The position numbers were made by a program, and so were the translations under genes. Shown in pieces: positions 39,419 to 48,745 of a stretch of DNA of 64,000 bases. The first letter of the stretch is position 1, and each line of letters begins with the position of its first letter. This DNA is from Paracoccus sp. C2R09 (GTDB taxonomy: Bacteria > Pseudomonadota > Alphaproteobacteria > Rhodobacterales > Rhodobacteraceae): the NCBI RefSeq assembly GCF_018860625.1, contig NZ_JAHKQB010000019.1:47702-111701 (forward strand), in the 5' to 3' direction. The notes beneath the pieces are model-generated. The model had not been told where the DNA came from and made no database searches. It saw only the letters and a list, made by a program, of their open reading frames with translations.

Positions 39419-39957
39419 GCGGCACCTTTCGCGGAACCCGCCGGGTGGCGGAAGACAAGGCAGGGGTGATCCGAAGCGGGCGCGGCGGCCGCATCGTCGC
39501 GGGTCGCGCCCAGCCTTTCGGCCAGTGCGATGGACCGCGTGTTGCGCGTGTCGACATAGCTGACGGCCGTATCCCAGCCAAGCGTGCCGAAGGCGTGATC
39601 GCGCGCGGCAACGGCCGCCTCGCGGGCAAAGCCGCGACCCTCGGCGGCCGCGGACCAGATCGTCCAGCCGATCTCTCGTTCGGGCTTGCCTGCGGGGAAC
39701 CACGGGCCCGCCATGCCGATGGGCGTGTCGTCACCCTTCGCCGTGATGGCGAACATCCCCCAGCCGCGCATCACCCAATGGCCGATGACATGCCCGAAGG
39801 CGCGCCAGACCTTGCCCTCGTCGAAATCGCCGTCGCGGACGAACCGGGCGCGGTCGGTGGACATGAAGTCCCGCCAATGCGGCCAGTCGCCCGCCGCCGG
39901 TGCACGCAGCACCAGCCGGTCGGTCTCGATCCGGGGGGTGGGGGACAACTGGATCAT
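39415..39957 (-). CDS. GNAT acetyltransferase, RimJ/RimL-like
   Basis: 180 residues: I-E-T-D-R-L-V-L-R-A-P start, I-G-W-T-I-W core strand, then R-G-F-A-R-E-A-A-V-A-A-R-D-H-A-F acetyl-CoA loop and T-R-N-T-R-S-I-A-L-A-E-R-L-G. Overlaps the ends of both ffh (stop) and the chorismate mutase (start) by four bases, so it is translated as part of the ribosomal operon; a protein N-terminal acetylation role is plausible but unproved. Confidence 0.86.
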   Translation of the reverse strand: MIQLSPTPRIETDRLVLRAPAAGDWPHWRDFMSTDRARFVRDGDFDEGKVWRAFGHVIGHWVMRGWGMFAITAKGDDTPIGMAGPWFPAGKPEREIGWTIWSAAAEGRGFAREAAVAARDHAFGTLGWDTAVSYVDTRNTRSIALAERLGATRDDAAAAPASDHPCLVFRHPAGSAKGAA

Positions 39958-41450
39958 TTCTTGCCGAACATCCCGCCCAGGCCGCCGGGCAGACCGGCCT
40001 TGCCCAGCTGACCGCCCAGACCCTTGGGGTCCTGCAGCATCTTCTGGGCCTCGGCCATCTTTTCGGGGTCCATGTTGGCCATGTCGGGCAGACCGCCGCC
40101 CTTGCCTGTCATCGCGCGCATGGCCTGCTTCAGCATGCCGCCCTTGCCCATCTTGCCAAGCTTCTTCATCGTGTCGCCCATCTGCTTCTGCATCTTCAGC
40201 AGACGGTTCAGTTCCGACACCTCGAGGCCCGCGCCCGCGGCGATCCGCTTCTTGCGGCTGGCCTGCAGCATGTCGGGATTGGCGCGTTCCTTCTTGGTCA
40301 TCGAGTTGATGAGCGCGATCTGCCGGCGCACGACGGTATCATCGTAACCTGCGGCCTCGGCCTGCTTGGCCATCTTCTGCATGCCGGGCATCATGCCCAT
40401 GATCGACTGCATGCCGCCCATCTTCTGCATCTGTTCCAGCTGGCCCTTGAGGTCGTTCATGTTGAACAGACCCTTCTGGAAGCGCTTCATCATGCGCTCG
40501 GCCTGCTCGACCTCGAGGACTTCCTGCGCCTTCTCGACCAGGGCGACGATATCGCCCATGCCAAGGATCCGGCCCGCGACACGCTGCGCGTCGAAGGCTT
40601 CCAGCGCGTCCATCTTCTCGCCCAGGCCGACAAAGCGGATCGGCTTGCCGGTGACCTGGCGCATCGACAGGGCGGCACCGCCGCGCCCGTCGCCATCCAT
40701 CCGCGTCAGCACCACGCCCGAGATCCCGACCTTGCCGTCGAATTCGGTCGCGACGTTCACCGCGTCCTGACCCGTCAGGCCGTCGACGACCAGGATCGTC
40801 TCGCGCGGGTCGGCGATGTCGCGGACCTGCTGGACCTCGGACATCAGCGTCTCGTCGATATGCAGGCGGCCGGCGGTATCCAACAGCACGACGTCGTAAC
40901 CCCCGAGCGATGCCTGCTGCTTGGCGCGCTTGGCGATCTGGGGCGCGGTCTGGCCCGGCACGATGGGCAGGCAATCGACGCCGATCTGCTGGCCCAGGAT
41001 GGCCAGCTGCTCCATCGCCGCCGGACGATTCGTGTCGAGCGATGCCATCAGGACGCGCTTCTTCTCGCGGTCCTTCAGGCGCAGGGCCAGCTTGGCGGTG
41101 GTCGTGGTCTTGCCCGAACCCTGCAGGCCGACCATCAGGATGGCGGCGGGCGGATTGTCGATGCGCAGCGCCTCGGGGGCGTCCTCGCCCTGAAGGACCT
41201 TGATCAGTTCGTCATGGACGATCTTGACGACCTGCTGGCCCGGGGTGATCGATTTCGTGACCGCCGCGCCGGTGGCCTTCTGGGTGACGGCCTTGACGAA
41301 GCTGCGCGCCACCGGCAACGAGACGTCGGCCTCGAGCAGGGCGATGCGGACTTCGCGCATGGCGGCGGTGACGTCGTCCTCGGACAGGGCGCCTTGCTTG
41401 GTCAGCCGGTCGAAGACGCCGCCAAGACGGTCGGAAAGGTTCTCGAACAT
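39954..41450 (-). CDS. ffh: Ffh, signal recognition particle protein (SRP54)
   Basis: GTPase that with 4.5S RNA targets membrane proteins to FtsY. 498 residues: N domain 1-90, G domain with G-L-Q-G-S-G-K-T-T-T near residue 107, D-T-A-G-R near 190 and T-R-M-D-G-D-G-R-G-G-A near 248, then a Met-rich M domain (many M-G-M / Q-M-Q-K-M runs) and a Gly-rich tail. Start 41450 follows AGGAGG at six bases. First gene of the eight-gene operon down to rpmE. Confidence 0.97.
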   Translation of the reverse strand: MFENLSDRLGGVFDRLTKQGALSEDDVTAAMREVRIALLEADVSLPVARSFVKAVTQKATGAAVTKSITPGQQVVKIVHDELIKVLQGEDAPEALRIDNPPAAILMVGLQGSGKTTTTAKLALRLKDREKKRVLMASLDTNRPAAMEQLAILGQQIGVDCLPIVPGQTAPQIAKRAKQQASLGGYDVVLLDTAGRLHIDETLMSEVQQVRDIADPRETILVVDGLTGQDAVNVATEFDGKVGISGVVLTRMDGDGRGGAALSMRQVTGKPIRFVGLGEKMDALEAFDAQRVAGRILGMGDIVALVEKAQEVLEVEQAERMMKRFQKGLFNMNDLKGQLEQMQKMGGMQSIMGMMPGMQKMAKQAEAAGYDDTVVRRQIALINSMTKKERANPDMLQASRKKRIAAGAGLEVSELNRLLKMQKQMGDTMKKLGKMGKGGMLKQAMRAMTGKGGGLPDMANMDPEKMAEAQKMLQDPKGLGGQLGKAGLPGGLGGMFGKK

Positions 41451-41560
41451 GGCCGGGCCTCCTGATGGCTCCAATACGGTTATGCCCCCGTGGGCGCGAC
41501 GCGCTGACGGGGGGCGATCCCCGCGCCATGCGGGGACCGGAAGGGTGGCCTTCCGGGAAT
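41451..41560 (-). promoter_or_regulatory. Structured 5' leader of the ffh operon
   Basis: About 110 bases from the predicted transcription start to the ffh ATG. Read on the minus strand it holds two short GC hairpins: CCGGAAGG/CCTTCCGG (about 41541-41560) and CCCCGC/GCGGGG (about 41519-41536), with no T-run. No coding frame with a ribosome site. Function unknown; the operon encodes four ribosomal or ribosome-maturation genes, so leader control is possible. Confidence 0.4.
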
Positions 41561-41567
41561 CCCGGTT

Positions 41568-41596
41568 TGATTAGGGGATTCCCGTGGCCGAGTCAA
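41568..41596 (-). promoter_or_regulatory. Near-consensus promoter of the ffh-rpmE operon
   Basis: Minus strand TTGACT (41591-41596), exactly 17 bases, TAATCA (41568-41573). The start point would be near 41561. Confidence 0.65.
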
Positions 41597-41709
41597 TCAC
41601 CGTGGTCGGCGGCGCGGGCGGCGCCCCGCCGTGGGCGGCAGGGGATCGCGATCATGCCGCAGCCGATGGGCCGACAGGTGGCCGAAGATGCGGATGACAG
41701 ATGCCACGC

Positions 41710-41750
41710 TGACGAAGAAACCACCGGATCGCGCGAAGCGGTCCGGTGGT
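41710..41750 (-). terminator. Intrinsic terminator after the azoreductase gene
   Basis: On the minus strand ACCACCGGA (41742-41750) pairs with TCCGGTGGT (41720-41728), with additional GC pairing inside, followed by TTCTTCG. It begins 24 bases past the stop. The 110 bases between this and the ffh promoter hold no gene. Confidence 0.8.
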
Positions 41751-41773
41751 CGTGTCGGAAGCGCAGGCCCGGT

Positions 41774-42361
41774 TCAGGCGGCGATGTTTTCCAGCGCGGC
41801 CTGTGCGCGCGCCAGTCCCGCGTCGCGGTCCATCGCAAGGCCGTCGGCCGGCACGAAGGTGACGTCGGTGATGCCGAGGAAGCCCAGCATGTGGCGGACA
41901 TAGCCCGAGGCGTGATCCAGATCCGACCCGAAGGGGGTGCCCGCCGCGGCATAGGCGATGATCGCGCGCTTGCCTGTCAGCAGACCCTCGGGGCCTTCGG
42001 CGGTATAGCGGAAGCTGACGCCCGCGCGGGCGATCTGGTCCAGCCAGTTCTTCAGCTGTGCAGGCAGCGTGAAGTTGTAGACCGGCAGCCCGATCACCAG
42101 CGTATCGGCGTCTTGCACCTCGGCCAGCAACTGGTCCGAGACGCGGATGTGACGTTCTTGCTCCGGGGTCGGGTTCTCGGTGCCGACGCGGATGGCGGCG
42201 AACCATTCGGTGTCGATGGGCGTCACGCCCTTGTTCAGGTCGCGATAGGTGACCTTGGCCGAGGGGTTCGCGGCGGTCAGGCGTGCCGTGATCTCGGCGG
42301 TCAGCTGGCGGGTGACCGACGCATCGCCGGTGATCGCGCTGTCGATATGCAGGATGTTCAT
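41774..42361 (-). CDS. azoR: FMN-dependent NADH-azoreductase
   Basis: Flavodoxin-fold quinone/azo reductase, 195 residues. M-N-I-L-H-I-D-S-A start, G-L-P-V-Y-N-F-T-L-P-A-Q-L-K-N-W-L-D-Q-I-A-R-A-G-V-S-F-R-Y is the AzoR signature, and A-Y-A-A-A-G-T-P matches the FMN loop. Start 42361 follows GAGG. Divergent from a LysR regulator with 97 bases between, the usual arrangement for inducible quinone-stress reductases. Confidence 0.93.
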   Translation of the reverse strand: MNILHIDSAITGDASVTRQLTAEITARLTAANPSAKVTYRDLNKGVTPIDTEWFAAIRVGTENPTPEQERHIRVSDQLLAEVQDADTLVIGLPVYNFTLPAQLKNWLDQIARAGVSFRYTAEGPEGLLTGKRAIIAYAAAGTPFGSDLDHASGYVRHMLGFLGITDVTFVPADGLAMDRDAGLARAQAALENIAA

Positions 42362-42458
42362 CGGATGACCTCGTTTCATATTGGGTTGGGATTCACTTAG
42401 TCCTATGCACCAGCGAACAAAACGCCGATAATCGCGCAGTATCTGTGCGGAGATGCAC

Positions 42459-43307
42459 ATGCCTGTCGAAACCTGGGACGATATCCGCGTGGCGCTGGCC
42501 GTGGCGCGTCATGGCACCGTCAGCGGGGCCGCGGGGGCGCTTGGCGTCCATCATGCGACGGTCATCCGCCGCATCGACGCGCTCGAGGCTGCGCTGCGCA
42601 CCCGCCTGTTCCAGCGCCATGCGCGCGGTTATGCCCTGACCGAGACGGGCCGCGCGATGCTGGCCGCGGGTGCCGCCGCCGAGGAACGCTTTGCCCAGAT
42701 GGCGGCCCAGATCGAAGGCGCGGGCGACCGGGTCGAGGGGCAGCTGACCGTCACCTCGCTTCCGGGGCTGGCCGATCTGGTCATGCCCCGCCTGATCGGG
42801 CTGATGCGGCGGCATCCGGGACTGCGCGTGAACTATGCCCCCGACCTGCGGCTGCTGCGGCTGGACGCCGGAGAGGCGCATGTCGCGATCCGCGCGGGCG
42901 CCAGGCCGACCGAGCCGGATTACGTCGTGCGGGCCATGGGATCGGGTGGGCATGCCCTGTTCGCCACGGCGGATTACATGCGCATCCACGGCCCGATCGA
43001 CGATCTGGACCGCCACCGCTTCGCGCTGCCTGCGATCACCGGCGCGCTGGCACCCAGCACGCGCTGGCTGCTGGAACGCCTGCGCCCCGAGAACATCCTG
43101 CTGACCGCCCCCGAGGATGACGCCCGCGAAAGCGTCATCCGCGCCGGGCTGGCGGTGGGCATCCTGCCGCCGGGGCGGGGGGCGGGGCTGGAAGCGGTGA
43201 TGCAGCTGCCCGAATGGGACGCGGATCTGTGGCTGGTGACCCATGTGGACCTGCACCGCACGCCCAAGGTGCAGGCCGCACTCCGCGCGCTGAGGGAACC
43301 GGACTGA
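42459..43307 (+). CDS. LysR-type transcriptional regulator, probable regulator of azoR
   Basis: 282 residues from ATG 42459 (GGAG six bases upstream; an ATG at 42453 is too close). The N-terminal helix-turn-helix reads V-A-R-H-G-T-V-S-G-A-A-G-A-L-G-V-H-H-A-T-V-I-R-R-I-D-A-L-E, followed by a substrate-binding domain. Its orientation against azoR suggests control of that gene; the inducer is unknown. The shared intergenic region is the natural operator site. Confidence 0.87.
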   Translation: MPVETWDDIRVALAVARHGTVSGAAGALGVHHATVIRRIDALEAALRTRLFQRHARGYALTETGRAMLAAGAAAEERFAQMAAQIEGAGDRVEGQLTVTSLPGLADLVMPRLIGLMRRHPGLRVNYAPDLRLLRLDAGEAHVAIRAGARPTEPDYVVRAMGSGGHALFATADYMRIHGPIDDLDRHRFALPAITGALAPSTRWLLERLRPENILLTAPEDDARESVIRAGLAVGILPPGRGAGLEAVMQLPEWDADLWLVTHVDLHRTPKVQAALRALREPD

Positions 43308-43421
43308 CGCCGCCGCTTCGTGCAGGGACGCCACATCTTGTGGGTGAACGCCATGCAACGGCTTTCCTTCGGATCACACGCTCGTTACGTTCGCGGCAGG
43401 GACAGGAAAACGGGGCGGCAA

Positions 43422-44192
43422 GTGGCGCATATCATCGTCGTCGGAAACGAGAAGGGCGGCTCGGGGAAATCGACGACCACGATGCATGTGGCGACCGCGC
43501 TGGCGCGGCTGGGGCACAGGGTCGGCGGGCTGGACCTGGACGTGCGCCAGCGCAGTTTCGGGCGATATATCGAGAACCGCACCGCCTTCTGCACGAAGGA
43601 GGGGCTGGACCTGCCCACCCCCTTCGTGGGCCAGCTGGGTGAAGGGACCGATCCGCTGACCCCCGCGCTGGAGATGCTGGAGCGCGACTGCGACTTCATC
43701 CTGCTGGATTGTCCCGGATCGCATACCAAGCTGAGCCAGATGGCCCATACGTTGGCCGATACGCTGGTGACGCCGCTGAACGACAGCTTCGTCGATTTCG
43801 ACCTGCTGGCACGGCTGTCCCCCGAACAGGAGATCCTCGGGCCGTCGATCTATGCCGAGATGGTGTGGAACGCGCGGCAGATGCGGTCACAGGCGGGGGC
43901 GGGGCCGATCGACTGGCTGGTGCTGCGCAACCGGCTGGGCACCCAGCAGATGCACAACAAGCGCCGCGTGGGCGGGGCGCTGGAGAAGCTGTCGCGCCGC
44001 ATCGGGTTCCGCGTGGCGCCGGGCTTCTCGGAACGGGTGATCTTCCGCGAGCTGTTCCCGCGCGGCCTGACATTGCTGGACATGAAGGATGTGGGCGTCG
44101 AAAGCCTCAGCATGTCCCATATCGCCGCAAGGCAGGAACTGCGCGACCTGATCGGCGAATTGCGGCTTCCGGGCGTGACCGTCACCTTCTGA
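43422..44192 (+). CDS. mipZ: MipZ, division-plane positioning ATPase
   Basis: ParA/MinD-type ATPase that forms gradients from the chromosome origins via ParB and blocks FtsZ away from midcell. 256 residues starting A-H-I-I-V-V-G-N-E-K-G-G-S-G-K-S-T-T; the deviant Walker A lies at residues 11-18. L-D-L-D-V-R-Q-R-S-F-G-R-Y-I-E-N-R is specific to MipZ. The start is GTG 43422 by alignment to the family; the frame is open for 34 codons more upstream but that part has no resemblance. Not linked to parAB here. The dcw cluster lies about 9 kb away. Confidence 0.93.
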   Translation: MAHIIVVGNEKGGSGKSTTTMHVATALARLGHRVGGLDLDVRQRSFGRYIENRTAFCTKEGLDLPTPFVGQLGEGTDPLTPALEMLERDCDFILLDCPGSHTKLSQMAHTLADTLVTPLNDSFVDFDLLARLSPEQEILGPSIYAEMVWNARQMRSQAGAGPIDWLVLRNRLGTQQMHNKRRVGGALEKLSRRIGFRVAPGFSERVIFRELFPRGLTLLDMKDVGVESLSMSHIAARQELRDLIGELRLPGVTVTF

Positions 44193-44259
44193 CGCAGGAA
44201 CCCGGCAGACCTGCCGGACATTGGATGGGGCAGAAGGACCCACCCAATGGAGGCATTTC

Positions 44260-44778
44260 ATGGCCAAGATCCTCATCATCGCATCCGACGGATTCGAGCA
44301 GTCCGAACTTTTCGTCCCGCTGGAGAAGCTGAAGGCCTCGGGGCATGACGTCCACCTGGCCGCACCCGAAAAGGGCGACATCCGCGGCTGGGACAAGACC
44401 GATTGGGGCAAGTCGGTCGCGGCCGACCTGACCATCGCCGACGCATCCGAGGGCGATTACGACGCGCTCGTCTTGCCGGGCGGGCAGATCAATCCCGACG
44501 TTCTGCGCCTGAACGATGACGCCGTCGCGCTGATCCGCAAGTTCGGCAATGCGGGCAAGCCGGTCGCTGCGATCTGCCACGCGCCTTGGCTGCTGATCGA
44601 GGCCGGACTTGCGAAGGGCCGCAAGCTCACGAGCTTCCCCTCGATCCGCACCGACATTGCCAATGCCGGGGCCGAGGTGCTGGATGAAAGCGTGGTGGTC
44701 GACGGCAACATCATCACCAGCCGCAATCCCGACGATCTGGACGATTTCGTGGGCGCCATCGAGAAGGCCGTCGCCTGA
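44260..44778 (+). CDS. DJ-1/PfpI family protein (YhbO/deglycase-like)
   Basis: 172 residues; GGAGG seven bases before the ATG. The nucleophile elbow A-I-C106-H-A-P-W and the nearby D-x-D-A-L-V-L-P-G-G mark the PfpI/YhbO branch of the DJ-1 superfamily. Members have been reported as proteases, glyoxalases or deglycases acting on stress damage; the activity is not settled. Followed by a bidirectional terminator. Confidence 0.87.
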   Translation: MAKILIIASDGFEQSELFVPLEKLKASGHDVHLAAPEKGDIRGWDKTDWGKSVAADLTIADASEGDYDALVLPGGQINPDVLRLNDDAVALIRKFGNAGKPVAAICHAPWLLIEAGLAKGRKLTSFPSIRTDIANAGAEVLDESVVVDGNIITSRNPDDLDDFVGAIEKAVA

Positions 44779-44787
44779 CACGAACAG

Positions 44788-44820
44788 AAAAGGGGGCCAT
44801 GACGGCCCCCTTTTCGTTTT
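44788..44820. terminator. Bidirectional intrinsic terminator between the PfpI gene and pdhC
   Basis: AAAAGGGGGCC (44788-44798), 5-base loop, GGCCCCCTTTT (44804-44814), then CGTTTT. The symmetric A and T tracts allow use on both strands by the convergent genes. Confidence 0.92.
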
Positions 44821-44837
44821 CTTCCGTCCGGTCCGGA

Positions 44838-46187
44838 TCAGGCGAGCATGCCGACCGGGTTTTCCAGATGAGAGACGATCCGCTCCATCAGCTGGGCACC
44901 CAGGGCGCCGTCGATCACGCGGTGATCGACCGACAGGGTCATCGACATCACGTTGCGGATGACGACCTGATCGCCCTCGACCACGGGGGTCTTGATGCCC
45001 GCGCCGACTGCAAGGATCGCACCATGCGGCGGGTTGATGACGGCGTCGAAATTCTCGATCCCGAACATGCCCAGATTGCTGATCGCGAAGCTCCCGCCCT
45101 GGTATTCGTGGGGCGCAAGCTTCTTCGATTTGGCGCGACCTGCCAGGTCCTTCATCTCGGCCGACAGCTTGGACAGCGTCTTCATGTCGGCGTCCTTCAG
45201 GACAGGCGTGAACAGCCCGCCCTCGATTGCGACGGCGACCGCCACGTCGGACGGCTTCAGCTTGAGGATGCGGTCGCCCGCCCAGACGGCATTGGCGTCC
45301 GGCACCTCCTGCAGGGCCAGCGCGCAGGCCTTGATGATGAAGTCGTTGACCGACAGCTTCACGCCGCGACCTTCCAGCTGCTTGTTCAGCGTGGCGCGGA
45401 ACTCCATCAGCGCATCCAGCTTGGCCGAGCGGCGCAGGTAGAAATGCGGGATGGTCTGCTTGGCCTCGCCCAGGCGCTGCGCGATGGTGCGACGCATGCC
45501 GTCCAGCTGGACCTCGGTCGTTTCGCGATCGGCATACATCTTGATGATCGCATCGGCCGAAGGGGCCTTGGGCGGCTGGGCCGCTGCCGATTTCGGCGCT
45601 TCGGCGGGTGCCGGGACGGGTGCTGCGTCGGCGGCCGACTTGGCACCGGGCTGAGCCGCCTCGACATCGGCCTTCACGATCCGACCGCGCGGACCCGAGC
45701 CCTGGACCTGCGACAGGTCCAGACCCTTGTCGGCCGCGATGCGGCGCGCCAGGGGCGATGCGAAGATGCGCTGACCGTCGCCGGATTTCGGCGCGGGCGC
45801 ACCGCCTGCCGACTTGGTGGGCGAGATGTCGGCATCGGCCTGGCCCTGCACTTCGCGCGGGGCCTCGGCGGGGGCGTCGTCGGTCTTGCCCTCGGCAGGC
45901 TTGGCGTCGGACTTGGGCGCGGCCTCGATGTCGTCCGCGCTCTCTCCGTCCTCCAGCAGGACGGCGATGGCGGTGTTGACCGCCACGCCCGAGGTTCCTT
46001 CCGCGATCAGGATCTTGCCGATCTTGCCCTCGTCGACGGCCTCGAACTCCATCGTGGCCTTGTCGGTCTCGATCTCGGCGATGATGTCGCCCGATTTGAC
46101 CTCGTCGCCCTCTTTCACCAGCCATTTGGCCAGCGTGCCTTCCTCCATCGTGGGGGACAGCGCGGGCATCAGGATTTCCGTTGGCAT
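44838..46187 (-). CDS. pdhC: Pyruvate dehydrogenase E2 (dihydrolipoyl acetyltransferase)
   Basis: 449 residues: one lipoyl domain (1-80) with lipoylated K43 in E-T-D-K-A-T-M-E, an Ala/Pro/Asp linker, a peripheral-subunit-binding domain at about 136-172 ([13 protein letters not shown]), a second linker, and the catalytic domain ending with [10 protein letters not shown], containing the active His. Third gene of pdhA-pdhB-pdhC, 13 bases after pdhB. No E3 (lpd) gene follows in the window. The 5' end of the gene is nearly identical to that of pdhB. Confidence 0.96.
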   Translation of the reverse strand: MPTEILMPALSPTMEEGTLAKWLVKEGDEVKSGDIIAEIETDKATMEFEAVDEGKIGKILIAEGTSGVAVNTAIAVLLEDGESADDIEAAPKSDAKPAEGKTDDAPAEAPREVQGQADADISPTKSAGGAPAPKSGDGQRIFASPLARRIAADKGLDLSQVQGSGPRGRIVKADVEAAQPGAKSAADAAPVPAPAEAPKSAAAQPPKAPSADAIIKMYADRETTEVQLDGMRRTIAQRLGEAKQTIPHFYLRRSAKLDALMEFRATLNKQLEGRGVKLSVNDFIIKACALALQEVPDANAVWAGDRILKLKPSDVAVAVAIEGGLFTPVLKDADMKTLSKLSAEMKDLAGRAKSKKLAPHEYQGGSFAISNLGMFGIENFDAVINPPHGAILAVGAGIKTPVVEGDQVVIRNVMSMTLSVDHRVIDGALGAQLMERIVSHLENPVGMLA

Positions 46188-46200
46188 CGCACTGCCTCCC

Positions 46201-47577
46201 TTACTTGTAGGTGACTTTCCGCACGGCCTCGACCACCTCGTCGACGGTGATCAGCGCGTGGCGTTCCAGGTTCGCGGCATAGGGCATGGGGACGTCCTTG
46301 CCGGTGCAGTTGATCACCGGGGCGTCCAGCCAGTCGAAGGCGTTCTCCATCACATAGGCCGAGATGTGGTTCCCGATCGATCCGACGGGGAAGCCTTCCT
46401 CGACGGTGATCAGGCGGTTCGTCTTCTTCACCGATTCGATGATGCTGGCGTAATCCAGCGGGCGCAGCGTGCGAAGGTCGATGACCTCGGCGTCGATGCC
46501 CTGCTCGGCCAGCTTCTCGGCCGCGTCAAGCGAATGCGCCACGCCGATGCCGAAGCTGACGATGGTCACGTCCGCACCCTTGCGGGCGATGCGGGCCTTG
46601 CCGAAGGGGATGGTGAAGTCCTCGAGATCCGGCACCTCGAAGCTGCGACCGTAGAGGATCTCGTTCTCGAGGAAGATGACCGGGTTCGCATCGCGGATCG
46701 CCTGCTTCAGCAGGCCCTTCGCATCGGCCGCGCTGTAGGGCATGACGACCTTGAGGCCCGGAATGGCCGAATACCAGGCCGCATAGTCCTGGCTGTGCTG
46801 CGCACCCACGCGGGCGGCGGCGCCGTTCGGACCGCGGAACACGATCGGGCAACCCATCTGGCCGCCGGACATGTAGAGCGTCTTGGCCGCCGAGTTGATG
46901 ATGTGGTCGATCGCCTGCATCGAGAAGTTGAAGGTCATGAACTCGACGATGGGACGCAGGCCCGCAAAGGCCGCGCCGGTCGCGATGCCGGTAAAGCCGA
47001 TCTCCGAGATCGGCGTGTCCACGACGCGGCGTTCGGTGAACTCGTCCATCAGGCCCTGGCTGATCTTGTAGGCGCCCTGGTATTCGCCGACTTCCTCGCC
47101 CATCAGCAGGACGTTCTCGTCGCGGCGCATCTCCTCGGCCATGGCTTCGCGCAGGGCTTCCCGCACGGTCATGGTCTTCATGGGCGTGCCTTCGGGCCAG
47201 TCGGGGCTGCGATCGGGCTCGGGCGTCTCGACGGCCTCGACCGCGGATGCGGCGGGCTTGGCCTCGGACTTCTCGGCGGGGGCTTCGGTCTTGGCCTCGG
47301 GTTCGGCGGGGGCCTCGATGTCGTCGGCGGATTCGCCTTCCTCGATCAGCACGGCGATGGCGGTGTTCACCGCGACGCCCTGCGTGCCTTCCTGCACGAG
47401 GATCTTGCCGAGGATGCCCTCGTCGACGGCCTCGAATTCCATCGTGGCCTTGTCGGTCTCGATCTCGGCGATGATGTCACCGGATTTGACCTCGTCGCCC
47501 TCTTTCTTCAGCCATTTGGCCAGCGTGCCTTCCTCCATCGTCGGAGACAGGGCGGGCATCAGGATTTCGGTTGCCAT
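46201..47577 (-). CDS. pdhB: Pyruvate dehydrogenase E1 beta with an N-terminal lipoyl domain
   Basis: 458 residues. Residues 1-80 are a complete lipoyl domain (K43 in E-T-D-K-A-T-M-E), then a linker, and from about 135 the transketolase-like E1 beta ([30 protein letters not shown]). E1 beta subunits of most bacteria lack the lipoyl domain; the fusion is characteristic of alphaproteobacteria. Follows pdhA after 12 bases. Confidence 0.96.
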   Translation of the reverse strand: MATEILMPALSPTMEEGTLAKWLKKEGDEVKSGDIIAEIETDKATMEFEAVDEGILGKILVQEGTQGVAVNTAIAVLIEEGESADDIEAPAEPEAKTEAPAEKSEAKPAASAVEAVETPEPDRSPDWPEGTPMKTMTVREALREAMAEEMRRDENVLLMGEEVGEYQGAYKISQGLMDEFTERRVVDTPISEIGFTGIATGAAFAGLRPIVEFMTFNFSMQAIDHIINSAAKTLYMSGGQMGCPIVFRGPNGAAARVGAQHSQDYAAWYSAIPGLKVVMPYSAADAKGLLKQAIRDANPVIFLENEILYGRSFEVPDLEDFTIPFGKARIARKGADVTIVSFGIGVAHSLDAAEKLAEQGIDAEVIDLRTLRPLDYASIIESVKKTNRLITVEEGFPVGSIGNHISAYVMENAFDWLDAPVINCTGKDVPMPYAANLERHALITVDEVVEAVRKVTYK

Positions 47578-47589
47578 GAATGATCCCCC

Positions 47590-48624
47590 TCAGGCGTTCT
47601 CGGTCGCGCTGCCCTGCGGCAGTTCGTCGGCATAGATGTCGGTCCAGAGTTCCTCCAGGGCGGGCTCGGGGCTCTCCTTGGCGAATTCGGCCGATTCGTT
47701 GACGATGTCCTTGATCTCCTTGTCGAGGGCCTTCAGCTCGTCTTCCGACGCGTGCTTGCCCTGCAGCAGGATCTCGCGGATGTTCTCGATCGGGTCGCGC
47801 TCGTCGCGCATCTTCTGGACCTCTTCGCGGGTCCGGTACTTGGCCGGGTCCGACATCGAGTGCCCGCGATAGCGATAGGTCATCACCTCGAGGATGTAGG
47901 GGCCCTTGCCGGCGCGGCAATGCTCGACCGCCTTCTCGCCCGCGGCCTTGACCGCCAGCACGTCCATGCCGTCGACCTGCTCGCCCGAGATGCCGAAGGC
48001 CTCGCCGCGACCGAAGAGGCTGGTCGAACGGGTCGAGCGCTTGACCGAGGTGCCCATCGCGTACTGGTTGTTCTCGATCACAAAGACCACCGGCAGATCC
48101 CACTGGGCCGCCATGTTGTAGGTCTCGTAGACCTGGCCCTGGTTCGCCGCGCCGTCACCGAAATAGGTGAAGGTGACGTTGTCGTTGCCCAGGTACTTGT
48201 CGGCGAAGGCAAGGCCCGCGCCAAGCGGCACCTGCGCCGCGACGATTCCGTGACCGCCGTAGAAATGCTTCTCGCGGCTGAACATGTGCATGCTGCCGCC
48301 CTTGCCCTTGGAATACCCGCCCTCGCGGCCGGTCAGCTCGGCCATGACGCCGTTCGCCTCCATGCCGCAGGCCAGCATGTGGCCGTGGTCGCGATAGGAG
48401 GTGATGCGCTTGTCACCTTCCTTGGCGCAGGCCTCGAGGCCCACGACGACGGCTTCCTGGCCGATATAGAGGTGGCAGAAACCACCGATCAGACCCATGC
48501 CGTAAAGCTGGCCGGCCTTCTCTTCGAAGCGCCGGATCAGCAGCATGTCACGATAATACTGGAGCAGCTCGTCCTTGGAGACGTTTGCAGGCGTCTCGCC
48601 TTCGGAGCTTGGTTTCCTGGCCAT
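47590..48624 (-). CDS. pdhA: Pyruvate dehydrogenase E1 alpha
   Basis: 344 residues. The thiamine diphosphate/Mg motif runs from Y-F-G-D-G-A-A-N-Q-G to V-I-E-N-N in the middle of the chain, and S-T-R-S-T-S-L-F-G-R-G is the E1 alpha loop usual near the active site. AGGAGG precedes the ATG. First gene of pdhABC, which converts pyruvate to acetyl-CoA. Confidence 0.96.
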   Translation of the reverse strand: MARKPSSEGETPANVSKDELLQYYRDMLLIRRFEEKAGQLYGMGLIGGFCHLYIGQEAVVVGLEACAKEGDKRITSYRDHGHMLACGMEANGVMAELTGREGGYSKGKGGSMHMFSREKHFYGGHGIVAAQVPLGAGLAFADKYLGNDNVTFTYFGDGAANQGQVYETYNMAAQWDLPVVFVIENNQYAMGTSVKRSTRSTSLFGRGEAFGISGEQVDGMDVLAVKAAGEKAVEHCRAGKGPYILEVMTYRYRGHSMSDPAKYRTREEVQKMRDERDPIENIREILLQGKHASEDELKALDKEIKDIVNESAEFAKESPEPALEELWTDIYADELPQGSATENA

Positions 48625-48672
48625 GCCGGTATCCTCCTGGCTCTGCGGTCGGAATAGTTCAGCGTTAAACCA

Positions 48673-48701
48673 TCCCTATCCCAAAGCGTAGTGTGCTGCA
48701 A
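48673..48701 (-). promoter_or_regulatory. Candidate pdhA promoter
   Basis: Minus strand TTGCAG (48696-48701), 17-base spacer, TAGGGA (48673-48678), 49 bases ahead of pdhA. The FtsB-like gene 120 bases upstream could also read into pdhA. Confidence 0.4.
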
Positions 48702-48745
48702 TCTGCCTTGAGGAGCAGGGCAGATTCCGGCGCATCGCAGGGGAT

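Noticed and set aside
41593..41952. Small minus-strand frame covering the azoR terminator and the gap to ffh.
   Set aside because: It mostly overlaps azoR out of frame, crosses a terminator and has no recognisable protein features.
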